Of a stretch of DNA of 35,448 nt, positions 6,746 through 15,880 are shown one piece after another; within the stretch, counting starts at the first letter, position 1, and each line of letters opens with the position of its first letter. Source of the stretch: an uncultured Bacteroidota bacterium (GTDB lineage: Bacteria > Bacteroidota > Bacteroidia > Chitinophagales > Chitinophagaceae); the NCBI GenBank assembly GCA_903821465.1, contig CAIJLK010000085.1, forward strand, positions 1 to 35,448, given 5' to 3'. A program made the position numbers and the translations under genes. The notes under the pieces were generated by a model. That model did not search any database, had not been told where the DNA came from, and worked only from the letters and a program-made list of their open reading frames with translations.

Positions 6746-8170
6746 ATGCCACATGAATCCATTTCGGTTTTCGATATGTTCAAAATCGGAGTTGGTCCCT
6801 CTAGTTCTCATACACTAGGACCCTGGAGAGCTGCACTTGCATGTATCGAAAAAATTAAATCTCAAGCATCTATCGAAGATGTAAAATCGATCAAGGTATT
6901 TCTCTACGGTTCATTGGCTAAAACTGGCAGGGGGCATGGAACAGATATTGCAGTATTAATGGGATTATGCGGGGAAGATCCCGTTACAATTGATGTGAAT
7001 AGTATCAATCCGAAAATCAAATATATCCAAACCCAAAAAAGATTGTCATTAGCAGGTAGAAATTTTATTGAATTTGATACCGAAAACGATATCCATTTTT
7101 TAGTGAAAGACTGTTTGAGTTTTCACCCGAACGGACTTTCTTTTTTAGTTGAATTAAATAATGGAGATAATTGGTGTGATACTTATTTTTCTATTGGGGG
7201 TGGATTTATTGTGAAGGAAAATCAAGCCTCAAATCAGAAAGATCAAATAGATCTCCCATTTCCTATTAATACCGCGGATGACTTGCTACACTGGTGTATG
7301 AAGGGATTGAGCATTAGCGATGTGGTATTGGAAAATGAATGTTTTTGGAGGTCAGAATCTGCAACAAGAGAGGGCATTTTACAAATTTGGGAAGCAATGA
7401 AAGACTGCATTTTCAGAGGCTGTAAAACGGATGGTGAATTACCCGGGGGATTGGAAGTGCATAGAAGAGCATCTGCTTTAAATAAAAAATTATTGAATCA
7501 TCAATCATATGCCGATTTTGATGATTGGTTGGGACTGATTAGAAAAGGTGGACAACAGTTTAATTATATCCTGGATTGGGTAAGCTGCTTTGCTTTGGCC
7601 GTTAATGAAGAAAATGCGGCTTTTGGTAGGGTAGTTACCGCTCCAACAAATGGAGCTGCGGGAGTGATACCTGCTGTACTACTTTATTATATTGCTTTCT
7701 GTGATGGTTATTCAGAAGAAAAGATCATTCGATTCTTATTAACCGCTTCTGAAGTTGGAAGCATCTTTAAAAAAGGGGCCACCATTTCCGCCGCCATGGG
7801 CGGATGTCAGGCCGAAATCGGTGTTTCCTCTGCCATGGCGGCGGCAGCCCTCACCGAATCGATGGGCGGAACACAAAGACAAAGCCTGATGGCCGCAGAG
7901 ATCGCAATGGAACATCATCTCGGATTGACTTGTGATCCAATAGGCGGACTAGTTCAGGTGCCCTGCATAGAAAGAAATACCATGGGGGCCATTAAAGCCA
8001 TCACCGCATCTCAGCTGGCCCTGCAAAGCTCACCAGATTTTGCTAAAGTAAGTTTGGATAAAGTAATTAAAACCATGTGGGACACTGCCCTTGATATGAA
8101 TAGCAAATACAAGGAAACCGCAGATGGCGGATTGGCAATTAATATACCCATCAGCTTACCTGAATGCTGA
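6746..8170 (+). CDS. sdaA: L-serine dehydratase, iron-sulphur type, single chain
   Basis: This cytosolic enzyme converts L-serine to pyruvate and ammonia with a 4Fe-4S cluster. The N-terminal (beta-type) domain starts [20 protein letters not shown], and the catalytic alpha-type domain follows from about residue 190. Cys354 (GGCQAE), Cys396 (LTCDP) and Cys407 (VPCIERN) are the cluster ligands expected for the family. [16 protein letters not shown] is also typical. At 474 residues it is the full-length one-chain form, close to E. coli SdaA. The part that encodes the cluster-binding region (about 7770-8050) is much richer in G+C than the rest of the gene, with codons such as GCC, ACC and GGC. 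The gene converges on mqnE with a 22-bp gap. Confidence 0.95.
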   Translation: MPHESISVFDMFKIGVGPSSSHTLGPWRAALACIEKIKSQASIEDVKSIKVFLYGSLAKTGRGHGTDIAVLMGLCGEDPVTIDVNSINPKIKYIQTQKRLSLAGRNFIEFDTENDIHFLVKDCLSFHPNGLSFLVELNNGDNWCDTYFSIGGGFIVKENQASNQKDQIDLPFPINTADDLLHWCMKGLSISDVVLENECFWRSESATREGILQIWEAMKDCIFRGCKTDGELPGGLEVHRRASALNKKLLNHQSYADFDDWLGLIRKGGQQFNYILDWVSCFALAVNEENAAFGRVVTAPTNGAAGVIPAVLLYYIAFCDGYSEEKIIRFLLTASEVGSIFKKGATISAAMGGCQAEIGVSSAMAAAALTESMGGTQRQSLMAAEIAMEHHLGLTCDPIGGLVQVPCIERNTMGAIKAITASQLALQSSPDFAKVSLDKVIKTMWDTALDMNSKYKETADGGLAINIPISLPEC

Positions 8171-8192
8171 TGGATCTATTATTGCATCTATA

Positions 8193-9371
8193 TTAGTTCA
8201 ACAAAGGATTCGATTCGATCTCAGACAATTCAATTTGGGAATAGTCACGTATCTCATTGTATAAAGTTCCTCTCTCAACGGGCTGACGATTTACCTGCTT
8301 GATCAATGTTACAAGTTGCGCAGTATTCATTGCCGGACTTTGTTCCTCACTTCCAGCCATTGAATAGATCTTTGTGGTATCATCAATAGTACCGTCTATA
8401 TCGTTCACTCCAAAGCTTAAAGAAAGCTGTGCATTCTGTCTGCCCAACATTGGCCAGTAAGATTTGATATGCGGGAAATTATCGAGGTATAAACGAGATA
8501 CAGCATACATCTTCATGTCTTCAATAACTGAAGATTCTGCTACATAACTCATATCATTGTCTTTGTTGCGGAACTTGAGTGGAATAAAAGTATTAAAGCC
8601 ACCGGTCTTGTCCTGCAACTGACGCAAACGCTCCATATGATCAATGCGGTGCCAATATTTCTCCACATGCCCGTATAATAATGTTGCATTGCTATGCATC
8701 CCTAGTTTATGTGCGGCTTCATGAATCGCTAACCAGCCCACTGCATCCACTTTATCATCACAAATTTGGGTGCGAATTTCCGGATGAAAAATCTCAGCCC
8801 CACCACCTGGTAATGAATCCAAACCAGCTTCATGCGCTAACTTCATTCCTTCTTCTGTGGTAAGTTTTGCTTTGCGGAACATATAATCTAATTCCACTGG
8901 CGTGAATGCTTTGATATGTAATTCCGGACGATGCGCTTTAATGGATTTTAATAATTCAACAAAGAATGCCATATCCATTTTAGGATGTACACCACCAACA
9001 ATATGTACTTCGGTAACAGGCTTGCCATCATAGCTTTTCACAATATCCAACATCTGCTGAATACTCAATTCCCATCCTTCTTCACGATGCGCATATGATT
9101 TAGAATAAGCACAGAACTTACAACTGAATACACAAAGATTCGTTGGCTCAATATGAAAATTGCGGTTAAAATAGGTTTTGTTACCGTGCTTTTGTTCACG
9201 CACCCAATTGGCTAAGGCACCAAGCCAGGAGAGAGAGCCTTTTTCAAAAAGTAACACACCTTCATCAAAACTAATGCGCTCGCTTTTTAATATTTTTTGT
9301 CCGATTGCTTTTAATTGCTCATCCTTTGTATTGGCTATCAATACTTCAATACCAGTTTCTGGATTCATCAT
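8193..9371 (-). CDS. mqnE: aminofutalosine synthase MqnE (radical SAM)
   Basis: MqnE makes aminofutalosine from an enolpyruvyl-benzoate precursor and SAM, the radical step that opens the futalosine route to menaquinone. The radical SAM cluster motif is CVFSCKFC (Cys80, Cys84, Cys87). Downstream are HIVGGVHPKMD, IKAFTPVELDY, the PGGGAEIF segment, NATLLYGHVE, and LRQLQDKTGGFNTFIPLKF. The IPLKF and NATLLYGH forms favour MqnE over its paralogue MqnC (cyclic futalosine synthase), which usually has an IPW-type motif. CofH is another relative but belongs to F420 producers. The 392-residue length is normal. No other mqn gene is in the window. The start is one of two adjacent ATGs at 9366-9371. Confidence 0.88.
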   Translation of the reverse strand: MMNPETGIEVLIANTKDEQLKAIGQKILKSERISFDEGVLLFEKGSLSWLGALANWVREQKHGNKTYFNRNFHIEPTNLCVFSCKFCAYSKSYAHREEGWELSIQQMLDIVKSYDGKPVTEVHIVGGVHPKMDMAFFVELLKSIKAHRPELHIKAFTPVELDYMFRKAKLTTEEGMKLAHEAGLDSLPGGGAEIFHPEIRTQICDDKVDAVGWLAIHEAAHKLGMHSNATLLYGHVEKYWHRIDHMERLRQLQDKTGGFNTFIPLKFRNKDNDMSYVAESSVIEDMKMYAVSRLYLDNFPHIKSYWPMLGRQNAQLSLSFGVNDIDGTIDDTTKIYSMAGSEEQSPAMNTAQLVTLIKQVNRQPVERGTLYNEIRDYSQIELSEIESNPLLN

Positions 9372-9435
9372 GCCGATAAAATTTTAGCAAAAATAAACCA
9401 AAATACCTAGCATTAACTGCTAAAAGTCATTCAAT

Positions 9436-10665
9436 TTATGACATTAATATTCCAGCAATACTTGCAGAAAGATAGGAAGCAAGGGTACCACATAGCAAAG
9501 CTTTCAATCCTAGTTTAGCCAGATCAGCTCTTCTGCTTGGAGCTAATTCTCCAATTCCACCAATCTGCATCCCCACACTGCTGAAATTAGCAAAGCCACA
9601 AATGGCAATACTTACAATCAACAATCCTTTTTCAGAAACTATTGGAACTGCTTTTGAAGTAAGATTATTAAAGGCAACGAATTCGTTGACAGTTAATTTT
9701 TGTCCCAGTAAGGTTGCCGCATTAGCTACATCCACTGATGGCACACCCATCGCCCAGGTCATTGGAAAAAATAATTTACTGAAAATCACATCCAATGTCA
9801 AACCTGAATATACATGTCCTAAACTCCAATTAATAAAGGCGATCAATGCAATAAATCCGATTAACATGGCAATTACATTCACCGAAATTTTCATACCATC
9901 ACTCGCACCATGTGAAATGGCGTCGATGATATTGCTATACGGACTCTTTACTTCCAATTTTACCTTACCCATGGTTTGTGATTCTTCCGTTTCAGGAAAC
10001 ACAATTTTAGAGATCACCAATGCACCTGGTGCGGCCATTAAACTGGCAGTCAACAGATATTCAGCTTTCGCTCCCATATTCGCATACACAATTAAGATTC
10101 CACCTGCAATACAAGCCAGTGATCCACTCATACTTGCTAATAATTCGCTCTTGGTCATGGAACTTAAATACGGACGAATCATGACCTGCGCTTCAACCTG
10201 TCCCACAAAAGCACTCGCTACATTACTCAATGCCTCAGCACCGCTCACACGCATTATAAAATTCATGGCTTTTGCAATGATCGAAACGATTACTTGCATC
10301 ACTCCAAAATGATATAGAATAGCTACTAACACACAAACTAAAATGATCGTGGCTGTAACACTAAAAGCAAATACAAATCCACCCTGTGTGAAATTCTGAA
10401 CACCAGTTGGTGCTGAAACCATAATCCCACCATATACAAACGATACACCTTCACGCGCAAATTTTTCGATCTTCTCCATACCGTGACCTAATTGCTGAAA
10501 AAACCAGGTTACTGGGGGTACTTTCAACACTAATATTGCAATAGTTATTTGCAGAATAATACCACTGATAACGAGACGATAATTAATTCTTTTCTTATTG
10601 TTAGAAAACAAAAAAGCGATCATCAAAATCAAGATAATTCCCAATAAACCGTGAAAGCGTTCCAT
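9436..10665 (-). CDS. concentrative nucleoside transporter (CNT/NupC family)
   Basis: This inner-membrane symporter imports nucleosides with H+ or Na+. The 409-residue protein is hydrophobic throughout, with three N-terminal membrane segments followed by the core domain. Family motifs are GQVEAQVMIRPYL (HP1 region), NEFVAFNNL, and CGFANFSSVGMQIGGIGELAP near the C-terminus, where the nucleoside- and ion-binding residues lie. Length and layout match bacterial CNT transporters such as NupC and vcCNT. Substrate preference and coupling ion cannot be read from the sequence. The gene follows trxA on the same strand, but a terminator separates them, so it probably has its own promoter. It lies 64 bp before mqnE. 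Confidence 0.93.
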   Translation of the reverse strand: MERFHGLLGIILILMIAFLFSNNKKRINYRLVISGIILQITIAILVLKVPPVTWFFQQLGHGMEKIEKFAREGVSFVYGGIMVSAPTGVQNFTQGGFVFAFSVTATIILVCVLVAILYHFGVMQVIVSIIAKAMNFIMRVSGAEALSNVASAFVGQVEAQVMIRPYLSSMTKSELLASMSGSLACIAGGILIVYANMGAKAEYLLTASLMAAPGALVISKIVFPETEESQTMGKVKLEVKSPYSNIIDAISHGASDGMKISVNVIAMLIGFIALIAFINWSLGHVYSGLTLDVIFSKLFFPMTWAMGVPSVDVANAATLLGQKLTVNEFVAFNNLTSKAVPIVSEKGLLIVSIAICGFANFSSVGMQIGGIGELAPSRRADLAKLGLKALLCGTLASYLSASIAGILMS

Positions 10666-10729
10666 AGTAAATCAATTAGCTAAATGAATATGCTGGGAAG
10701 ATAACGAAATAATAATAATGAAACTTGAT

Positions 10730-10763
10730 ACAAACAAAAAGAGGCTCCCAAGGAAGCCTCTTT
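10730..10763 (-). terminator. Rho-independent terminator of trxA
   Basis: Read leftward, AAAGAGGCT (10763-10755) pairs with AGCCTCTTT (10746-10738) around an 8-nt loop that can pair further (CC with GG). It is followed by TTTTTGTTTG. It lies 20 bp after the trxA stop and before nupC, so it ends the trxA transcript. Confidence 0.85.
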
Positions 10764-10782
10764 CATAAGATTCTAGCAAAGT

Positions 10783-11100
10783 TTATAAATGTGCTTGGAT
10801 CTTTTTATCCAATACACTCTTAGGTACTGCACCAATTTGTTTGTCTACTACTTTCCCGCCTTTAATGAACAAGATTGCAGGAATAGAAGTAATACCATAA
10901 TTCACACTCAAGTTAGGGTTGTGGTCAACATTCACTTTCCCAATATTCACCCTGCCTTCATATTCTTTTGATAACTCTTCTACAACAGGTCCGATTGCGC
11001 GACATGGTCCACACCACTCAGCCCAAAAATCGATCATAGTTAATTTATCGCTGTCTAACACAATGCTCTGAAAGTTTGCATCTGTAAATTCTAAAGCCAT
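10783..11100 (-). CDS. trxA: thioredoxin
   Basis: This is a 105-residue classical thioredoxin that reduces disulphides in the cytosol using electrons from thioredoxin reductase. The active site is WCGPC (Cys30 and Cys33) in FWAEWCGPCRAIGP. The conserved cis-proline lies in TSIPAILFIKGG, and the protein ends in a typical amphipathic helix. An in-frame ATG at 11187 would add 29 residues with no family counterpart. I prefer 11100 because MALEFTDANF is the usual thioredoxin start, and because TATATTTG (read leftward, 11146-11139), a perfect -7 box, lies between the two ATGs, so a transcript from it would exclude the upstream one. Confidence 0.96.
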   Translation of the reverse strand: MALEFTDANFQSIVLDSDKLTMIDFWAEWCGPCRAIGPVVEELSKEYEGRVNIGKVNVDHNPNLSVNYGITSIPAILFIKGGKVVDKQIGAVPKSVLDKKIQAHL

Positions 11101-11227
11101 TTTATTGATTTTTATTATTTGTAATGATTGTATACTGTCAAATATAAATCCAAAGACCCGTTTGTGCTGATTTGACTTTTCCACCATTGTGATTAAGACT
11201 TTTGAGCAGTATTAAACTGACAGCAGG

Positions 11228-14200
11228 TCAGTTTGCGAGGCCTACATGTACGTCTAAATCTGGATTGTTTAATAAATAGCCTGCCATGTCTTCATTCATC
11301 AAAAAGCTCTTTTCCATACTAAATAAACTAACTTTTAGATTTTCTTTAGGTTCATATAAGTTAATTCTCAATGAGGTCTTACCTGGATTATCCTTCATAT
11401 TCTTGTCAATAAAATTCACTAACTCTTTTGTTACGGCTGATGGTTTTAATGTAATATCAATGCTTCTAGTAAGTGTTTGTTTAACGGTTTCGAGTAGCGA
11501 CATAGAATAGATCTTAAATTCAAATTCTGTGGGGCGATTGTATTTTGCCCGAAAAGTTCCATTGAGCAAAACGTTTTGTCCCTTTTCTAAATAGTTTTGA
11601 AATTTGATATAATCTTCGCTCCAAAGCAAAAACTCTGTTTTACCTGTATAATCTTCCATGCTAAATGAACCGAAGTTTTTACCTGTCTTTGTTACACGAT
11701 GCTGCACATCGATTATTAATCCTGCAACTTTTATGGCTCTACCCGGATTAGGCTGTAAATGAAGCGTGTCTCTGATCTCATTAAAATCATTGATTCGCGT
11801 GATGCCATAATATTTTAATTCGAACTGGAAATGATCGAGTGGATGTCCACTCATATACATGCCTGTTACATCTTTTTCATAATCTAATAATTCAGTCAAC
11901 GTCCACTGTTCGCAAGCTGCAATCTTTGGAATCGGAACTTCCATGGCGGCCGACATATTGCCAAATAGGGTATTGCTATTACCAATACTATTGGCTTGCT
12001 TGGCCTGTCCATAACTCACTATTTTTTCTAATCCAGTTAATTTTTCACCATCAGCTACTTTAAAATATTGTGCACGATGATAGGCGGTGAAACAATCAAA
12101 TGCTCCTGAATAAACTAATGATTCAAGCGATTTCTTATTCACAGTTTTCTGCACAACTCTAGAAATAAAATCGAACATGTCTGTATAAAAACCATTCTTT
12201 TCTCTCTCTGCAATTATATATTCTACAGCTGCTTCTCCAACTCCCTTGATTCCACCCATTCCAAAACGGATCTCACCTTTTGAGTTTAAAGCAAAGCCTT
12301 TCAACGATTCATTAATATCTGGCCCTAGTACTTTAATTCCCATCCTTTTACACTCTTCCATGAAGAAAGTAATTTTTTCAATACCACCTGCGTGGTTTAA
12401 AACGGCGGACATATATTCACCCGGATAATGTGCTTTTAAATAGGCTGTTTCATAAGCCACATACGCATAACAGGTACTATGCGATTTATTAAAAGCGTAT
12501 TGTGCAAATGCCTCCCAGTCGGTCCATATTTTTTCTAATTTATCTATCGCATGACCCTTTGCAATGGCACCTTGCAAAAACGAATCTTTCATTTTATCGA
12601 GGGTCTTTCGATCTTTTTTACCCATGACCTTACGCAGACCATCTGCCTGTCCCTTAGTAAATCCGGCAATTTTTTGAGATAATAACATTACCTGTTCCTG
12701 ATACACGGTAATTCCATAAGTATCTGCTAAATATTCTTCCATATCAGCCAGATCATAAGTAATAGCTTCTCTACCATGCTTACGATCAATAAAGTTGGGG
12801 ATATAGGCGATCGGTCCCGGGCGATACAGGGCGTTCATGGCAATCAGGTCGGCAAACTTATCTGGCTTTAATTCGCGCAGGTATTTTTGCATCCCAATAC
12901 TCTCAAACTGAAATGTGGCATTGGTTTCACCCCGTTGATATAATAGGAATGTCTTTTCATCATCCAATGGAATCGTATCCAGATCAATGACAATTTTATG
13001 ATTTTGCTTGATCAGTTCCAATGCAGTTTTTAAAATCGAAAGGGTTTTCAAACCCAAAAAGTCCATCTTAATTACCCCCGCCTCTTCAATCGTACTTCCT
13101 TCAATCTGTGTAACCCAAAGAGGAGAATCTTTTGCAATGGCCACCGGGATCAAATCAGTTAGATCCCTTGGTGCAATGATAATACCTGCAGCATGAATTC
13201 CGGTATTTCGAACCGACCCTTCTAATCTTTCTGCTTCTTTTAAAACCTGTGCACGGATATCTGTTCCTGCATAAATTTCGCGCAGCTTTTTTATATTTTC
13301 TAAATCCTCTTGCTGATAGCCTTCTTTTTCTTCAAATGATTTCTGATGTAATTTTTCTCCTTCTTTCACAGTAAATGGAGCGTGTAAAACTCTTCGCAAT
13401 TCTGTTCCCGGTTTATCTGGAACGAGCTTTGCCAGCATATTACTTTCTACCAACGGCAGGTCCATCACCCGCGCCACATCTTTGATACTCATTTTAGCGG
13501 CCATGGTACCATACGTAATGATCTGCGCTACCTGATTCTTACCATATTTTTCAACTACATAATCTATTACTTTCTGACGGCCTTCATCATCGAAGTCCGT
13601 ATCAATATCGGGCATGCTCTTACGATCAGGATTCAAGAATCTTTCGAATAGCAAATTGTATTTAATCGGATCGATATTGGTAATGCCAATACAAAATGCT
13701 ACCACACTTCCTGCTGCGGAGCCTCTACCCGGACCAACAAATACACCCATTTCCCTGCCGGCTTTAATGAAATCACTTACAATTAAGAAGTACCCTGCAA
13801 ATCCCATAGTACGAATCGTAAACAACTCAAAATCAATTCGCTCCTGTATCTCAGTTGTAATTTCATTGTAACGTTTATTTGCCCCTTCCATCGTCAGGTG
13901 TTTTAGAAATTCCCACTGATTCATATTTGAATCGGTATGAATCTGAAAGGATGGAGGGATCGGGAAGGCGGGTAATAAAATATCTTTCTTAAGATTTAAT
14001 ATTTCTACTTTATCAACAATGGCATTGGTATTATCGAGCGATTCTGGGATGTCTTTAAAGAGCTCACCCATTTCGGCTGTGGTCTTAAAATAGAATTGAT
14101 CGTTCGGGAATTTAAAGCGACGATTCTTTAATTGGATTTCATCATTCACAAAATCATCGAATCCTGGTGTGGATTGTTTCTCACCCGTATTTATACATAA

Positions 14201-14914
14201 AAGAATATCGTGTGCATTATAGTCGTCGCGCTCGGTATAGTGACTATCATTGGTTGCAATAACGGGTACATTGTATTTCTTCGCAAACTTCATCAATGTG
14301 TTATTGATGAGTTCTTGTTCCTTGATATTGTGCCGTTGTATTTCAATATAATAGTCTTCTCCAAAAAGATCTAACCACCATTTGAATTCCTGTTCTGCTT
14401 TTTCTTCTCCTTCATTTAAAATGGTCTGTGGTACATAGGCACCGAGACAACAGGTGGTTGCAATAATACCTTCGTGATATTGCTCAATCAGTTTTTTGTC
14501 AACACGAGGATATTTGCTGTATAATCCCTCAATATATCCCATGGAAGTAAGCTTAACCAGATTTTGGTAACCTTGGGCATTCTTTGCCAGTAGAACCTGG
14601 TGGTATCTTTTATCTTTTAGCTCTTTGGTAAATGTTTTGATGAATCGATCTTCTACCACATAAAACTCACAACCCACAATAGGTTTTACCAGAGGTGCCA
14701 GAATATCATTTCCATTTTCATCCTTACCAATTACCTTGGTTTTTTTCCAAGCCTGACTTACAAATTCAAATGCACCAAACATATTACCATGGTCTGTGAT
14801 TGCAACTGCTGGCATATTATCCTTGGCGGCCTTATTAAAAAGGCTACTAATATTGGCTGCACCATCTAGTAATGAATATTGGGTATGAACGTGTAAATGA
14901 GAAAATTGCGACAT
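11228..14914 (-). CDS. dnaE: DNA polymerase III alpha subunit
   Basis: This 1228-residue protein is the replicative polymerase. The N-terminal PHP domain (about 1-290) has the metal-binding motifs HLHVHTQYS, ITDHGNM and NDSHYTERDDYN, which look intact, so a metal-dependent activity such as proofreading is possible (inference). The C-family polymerase core carries the catalytic aspartates in PDIDTDFDD and in IKMDFLGLKTL. A helix-hairpin-helix region follows, then an OB-fold from about residue 1040 (VAGLIIDVQHRVTKTGKNFG, MEDYTGKTEF). Length is in the usual range for DnaE1. The gene stands alone, leftward. A weak promoter-like pair (gATATTTG read from 15006, TTTG from 15033, spacing 23) lies in its upstream spacer. 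Confidence 0.97.
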   Translation of the reverse strand: MSQFSHLHVHTQYSLLDGAANISSLFNKAAKDNMPAVAITDHGNMFGAFEFVSQAWKKTKVIGKDENGNDILAPLVKPIVGCEFYVVEDRFIKTFTKELKDKRYHQVLLAKNAQGYQNLVKLTSMGYIEGLYSKYPRVDKKLIEQYHEGIIATTCCLGAYVPQTILNEGEEKAEQEFKWWLDLFGEDYYIEIQRHNIKEQELINNTLMKFAKKYNVPVIATNDSHYTERDDYNAHDILLCINTGEKQSTPGFDDFVNDEIQLKNRRFKFPNDQFYFKTTAEMGELFKDIPESLDNTNAIVDKVEILNLKKDILLPAFPIPPSFQIHTDSNMNQWEFLKHLTMEGANKRYNEITTEIQERIDFELFTIRTMGFAGYFLIVSDFIKAGREMGVFVGPGRGSAAGSVVAFCIGITNIDPIKYNLLFERFLNPDRKSMPDIDTDFDDEGRQKVIDYVVEKYGKNQVAQIITYGTMAAKMSIKDVARVMDLPLVESNMLAKLVPDKPGTELRRVLHAPFTVKEGEKLHQKSFEEKEGYQQEDLENIKKLREIYAGTDIRAQVLKEAERLEGSVRNTGIHAAGIIIAPRDLTDLIPVAIAKDSPLWVTQIEGSTIEEAGVIKMDFLGLKTLSILKTALELIKQNHKIVIDLDTIPLDDEKTFLLYQRGETNATFQFESIGMQKYLRELKPDKFADLIAMNALYRPGPIAYIPNFIDRKHGREAITYDLADMEEYLADTYGITVYQEQVMLLSQKIAGFTKGQADGLRKVMGKKDRKTLDKMKDSFLQGAIAKGHAIDKLEKIWTDWEAFAQYAFNKSHSTCYAYVAYETAYLKAHYPGEYMSAVLNHAGGIEKITFFMEECKRMGIKVLGPDINESLKGFALNSKGEIRFGMGGIKGVGEAAVEYIIAEREKNGFYTDMFDFISRVVQKTVNKKSLESLVYSGAFDCFTAYHRAQYFKVADGEKLTGLEKIVSYGQAKQANSIGNSNTLFGNMSAAMEVPIPKIAACEQWTLTELLDYEKDVTGMYMSGHPLDHFQFELKYYGITRINDFNEIRDTLHLQPNPGRAIKVAGLIIDVQHRVTKTGKNFGSFSMEDYTGKTEFLLWSEDYIKFQNYLEKGQNVLLNGTFRAKYNRPTEFEFKIYSMSLLETVKQTLTRSIDITLKPSAVTKELVNFIDKNMKDNPGKTSLRINLYEPKENLKVSLFSMEKSFLMNEDMAGYLLNNPDLDVHVGLAN

Positions 14915-15073
14915 GCAGCGATTGATTATAAGAGAAAAAAATACTAGTTAAATAGTTATTTTCTATTTAAACAGGATTTTCCTTTCTGTTGATTTGTTCA
15001 AATATCGTTACAAACCCAGTCTTAATTTCCAAAAAATTTCCACAATTTAATGGGACAAAAAACTGGGGTTTAG

Positions 15074-15082
15074 TTATCCACA
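15074..15082 (+). promoter_or_regulatory. DnaA box-like nonamer upstream of dnaE
   Basis: TTATCCACA is identical to the consensus DnaA box. It lies in the 238-bp non-coding spacer between the divergent dnaE and NlpC/P60 genes. It is a single copy: a nearby TTTCCACA (about 15037-15044) is only a partial match, so this is not an origin. A 9-mer like this can occur by chance in 35 kb. Confidence 0.35.
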
Positions 15083-15164
15083 ATTGCAATATTTCCAATC
15101 ATTTTCAGGTTTCTTCTTAAGGTATTTTGCCTTTTAATAGGAGCAACTTATATTGCATGGCTAC

Positions 15165-15872
15165 ATGAAAAAGTCAGAAATCCTTATTTTAATCTTGCTG
15201 ATCTCAGTTTTTGCCAGCTGTAGGTCGTTCAGGCAGCTGTCATCCAGAGATAATAATAGTACCGTTTCTGCCAAAAAAAAATCAAATCAGGGTAAAAAGA
15301 CTGAATTCATCGATAATATTGAAGTAACCCCAGGAACTGTAGTTACTTCTAAACAGAAGTCCACATCGGCTAATACCAAGATCAAAGCAGGAGAAAGTAA
15401 AAAACCAAAAGCTACGGATCCTTTATTCAACGCCCAAAATGCCAGTTATCTTCAGTTAAAGTATTCTGTGATGATAGGTGTTCCAGTTGATCAACTAAAT
15501 AATATTGATTTACTCGATGAAATCGACAGATGGTGGGGAACTAAATATTGTATGGGGGGAAGCACCGAAAATTGTTTGGATTGTTCTGCTTTTACTCAAA
15601 TTCTATTCAGAGAAATCTACAATACAAGTTTGCCGAGAACGGCTCAAGAACAATATAATGCTTCTGAAAAAATAAAAGAGCATCATTTAGAAGAGGGCGA
15701 CCTTGTTTTTTTTCATACTTCCGGGAGAAACAAAAAGAGGATTACCCATGTAGGAGTATATCTTCAAAACAATAAGTTTGTTCATGCAGCTACAAGTGGT
15801 GGAGTAATGATCAGCGATCTGAACGAAAAATATTGGCAACCAAAATTCAGGGGTGGTGGTAGAATCCGCTAA
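15165..15872 (+). CDS. NlpC/P60 family peptidoglycan hydrolase, lipoprotein
   Basis: NlpC/P60 enzymes cut peptide stems of peptidoglycan, here on the periplasmic or outer-membrane side. The 235-residue protein has an N-terminal hydrophobic signal ending VFASC (Cys19), a slightly non-canonical lipobox. A Lys/Ser/Thr-rich linker (about 20-90) and the NlpC/P60 domain (about 105-235) follow. The catalytic triad is Cys140 (CLDCSAF), His195 (ITHVGVYL) and His207 (FVHAAT). The PRTAQEQY and LEEGDLVFF segments are typical. I chose the ATG at 15165; the frame upstream begins only with a TTG. It converges on the flippase gene with an 8-bp gap and no obvious hairpin between them. Confidence 0.9.
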   Translation: MKKSEILILILLISVFASCRSFRQLSSRDNNSTVSAKKKSNQGKKTEFIDNIEVTPGTVVTSKQKSTSANTKIKAGESKKPKATDPLFNAQNASYLQLKYSVMIGVPVDQLNNIDLLDEIDRWWGTKYCMGGSTENCLDCSAFTQILFREIYNTSLPRTAQEQYNASEKIKEHHLEEGDLVFFHTSGRNKKRITHVGVYLQNNKFVHAATSGGVMISDLNEKYWQPKFRGGGRIR

Positions 15873-15880
15873 AACTGATT

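Noticed and set aside
8193..9371. Annotation as MqnC or CofH
   Set aside because: The NATLLYGH and FIPLKF segments fit MqnE better than MqnC, and there is no sign of F420 synthesis for CofH.
9602..10312. A 236-codon open frame opposite the nucleoside transporter gene
   Set aside because: It is antisense to a clear CNT family gene and its composition is what a shadow of a membrane-protein gene gives.
15006..15082. Replication origin next to dnaE
   Set aside because: Only one full DnaA box is present, with no cluster of boxes and no dnaA, dnaN or other origin-linked gene.
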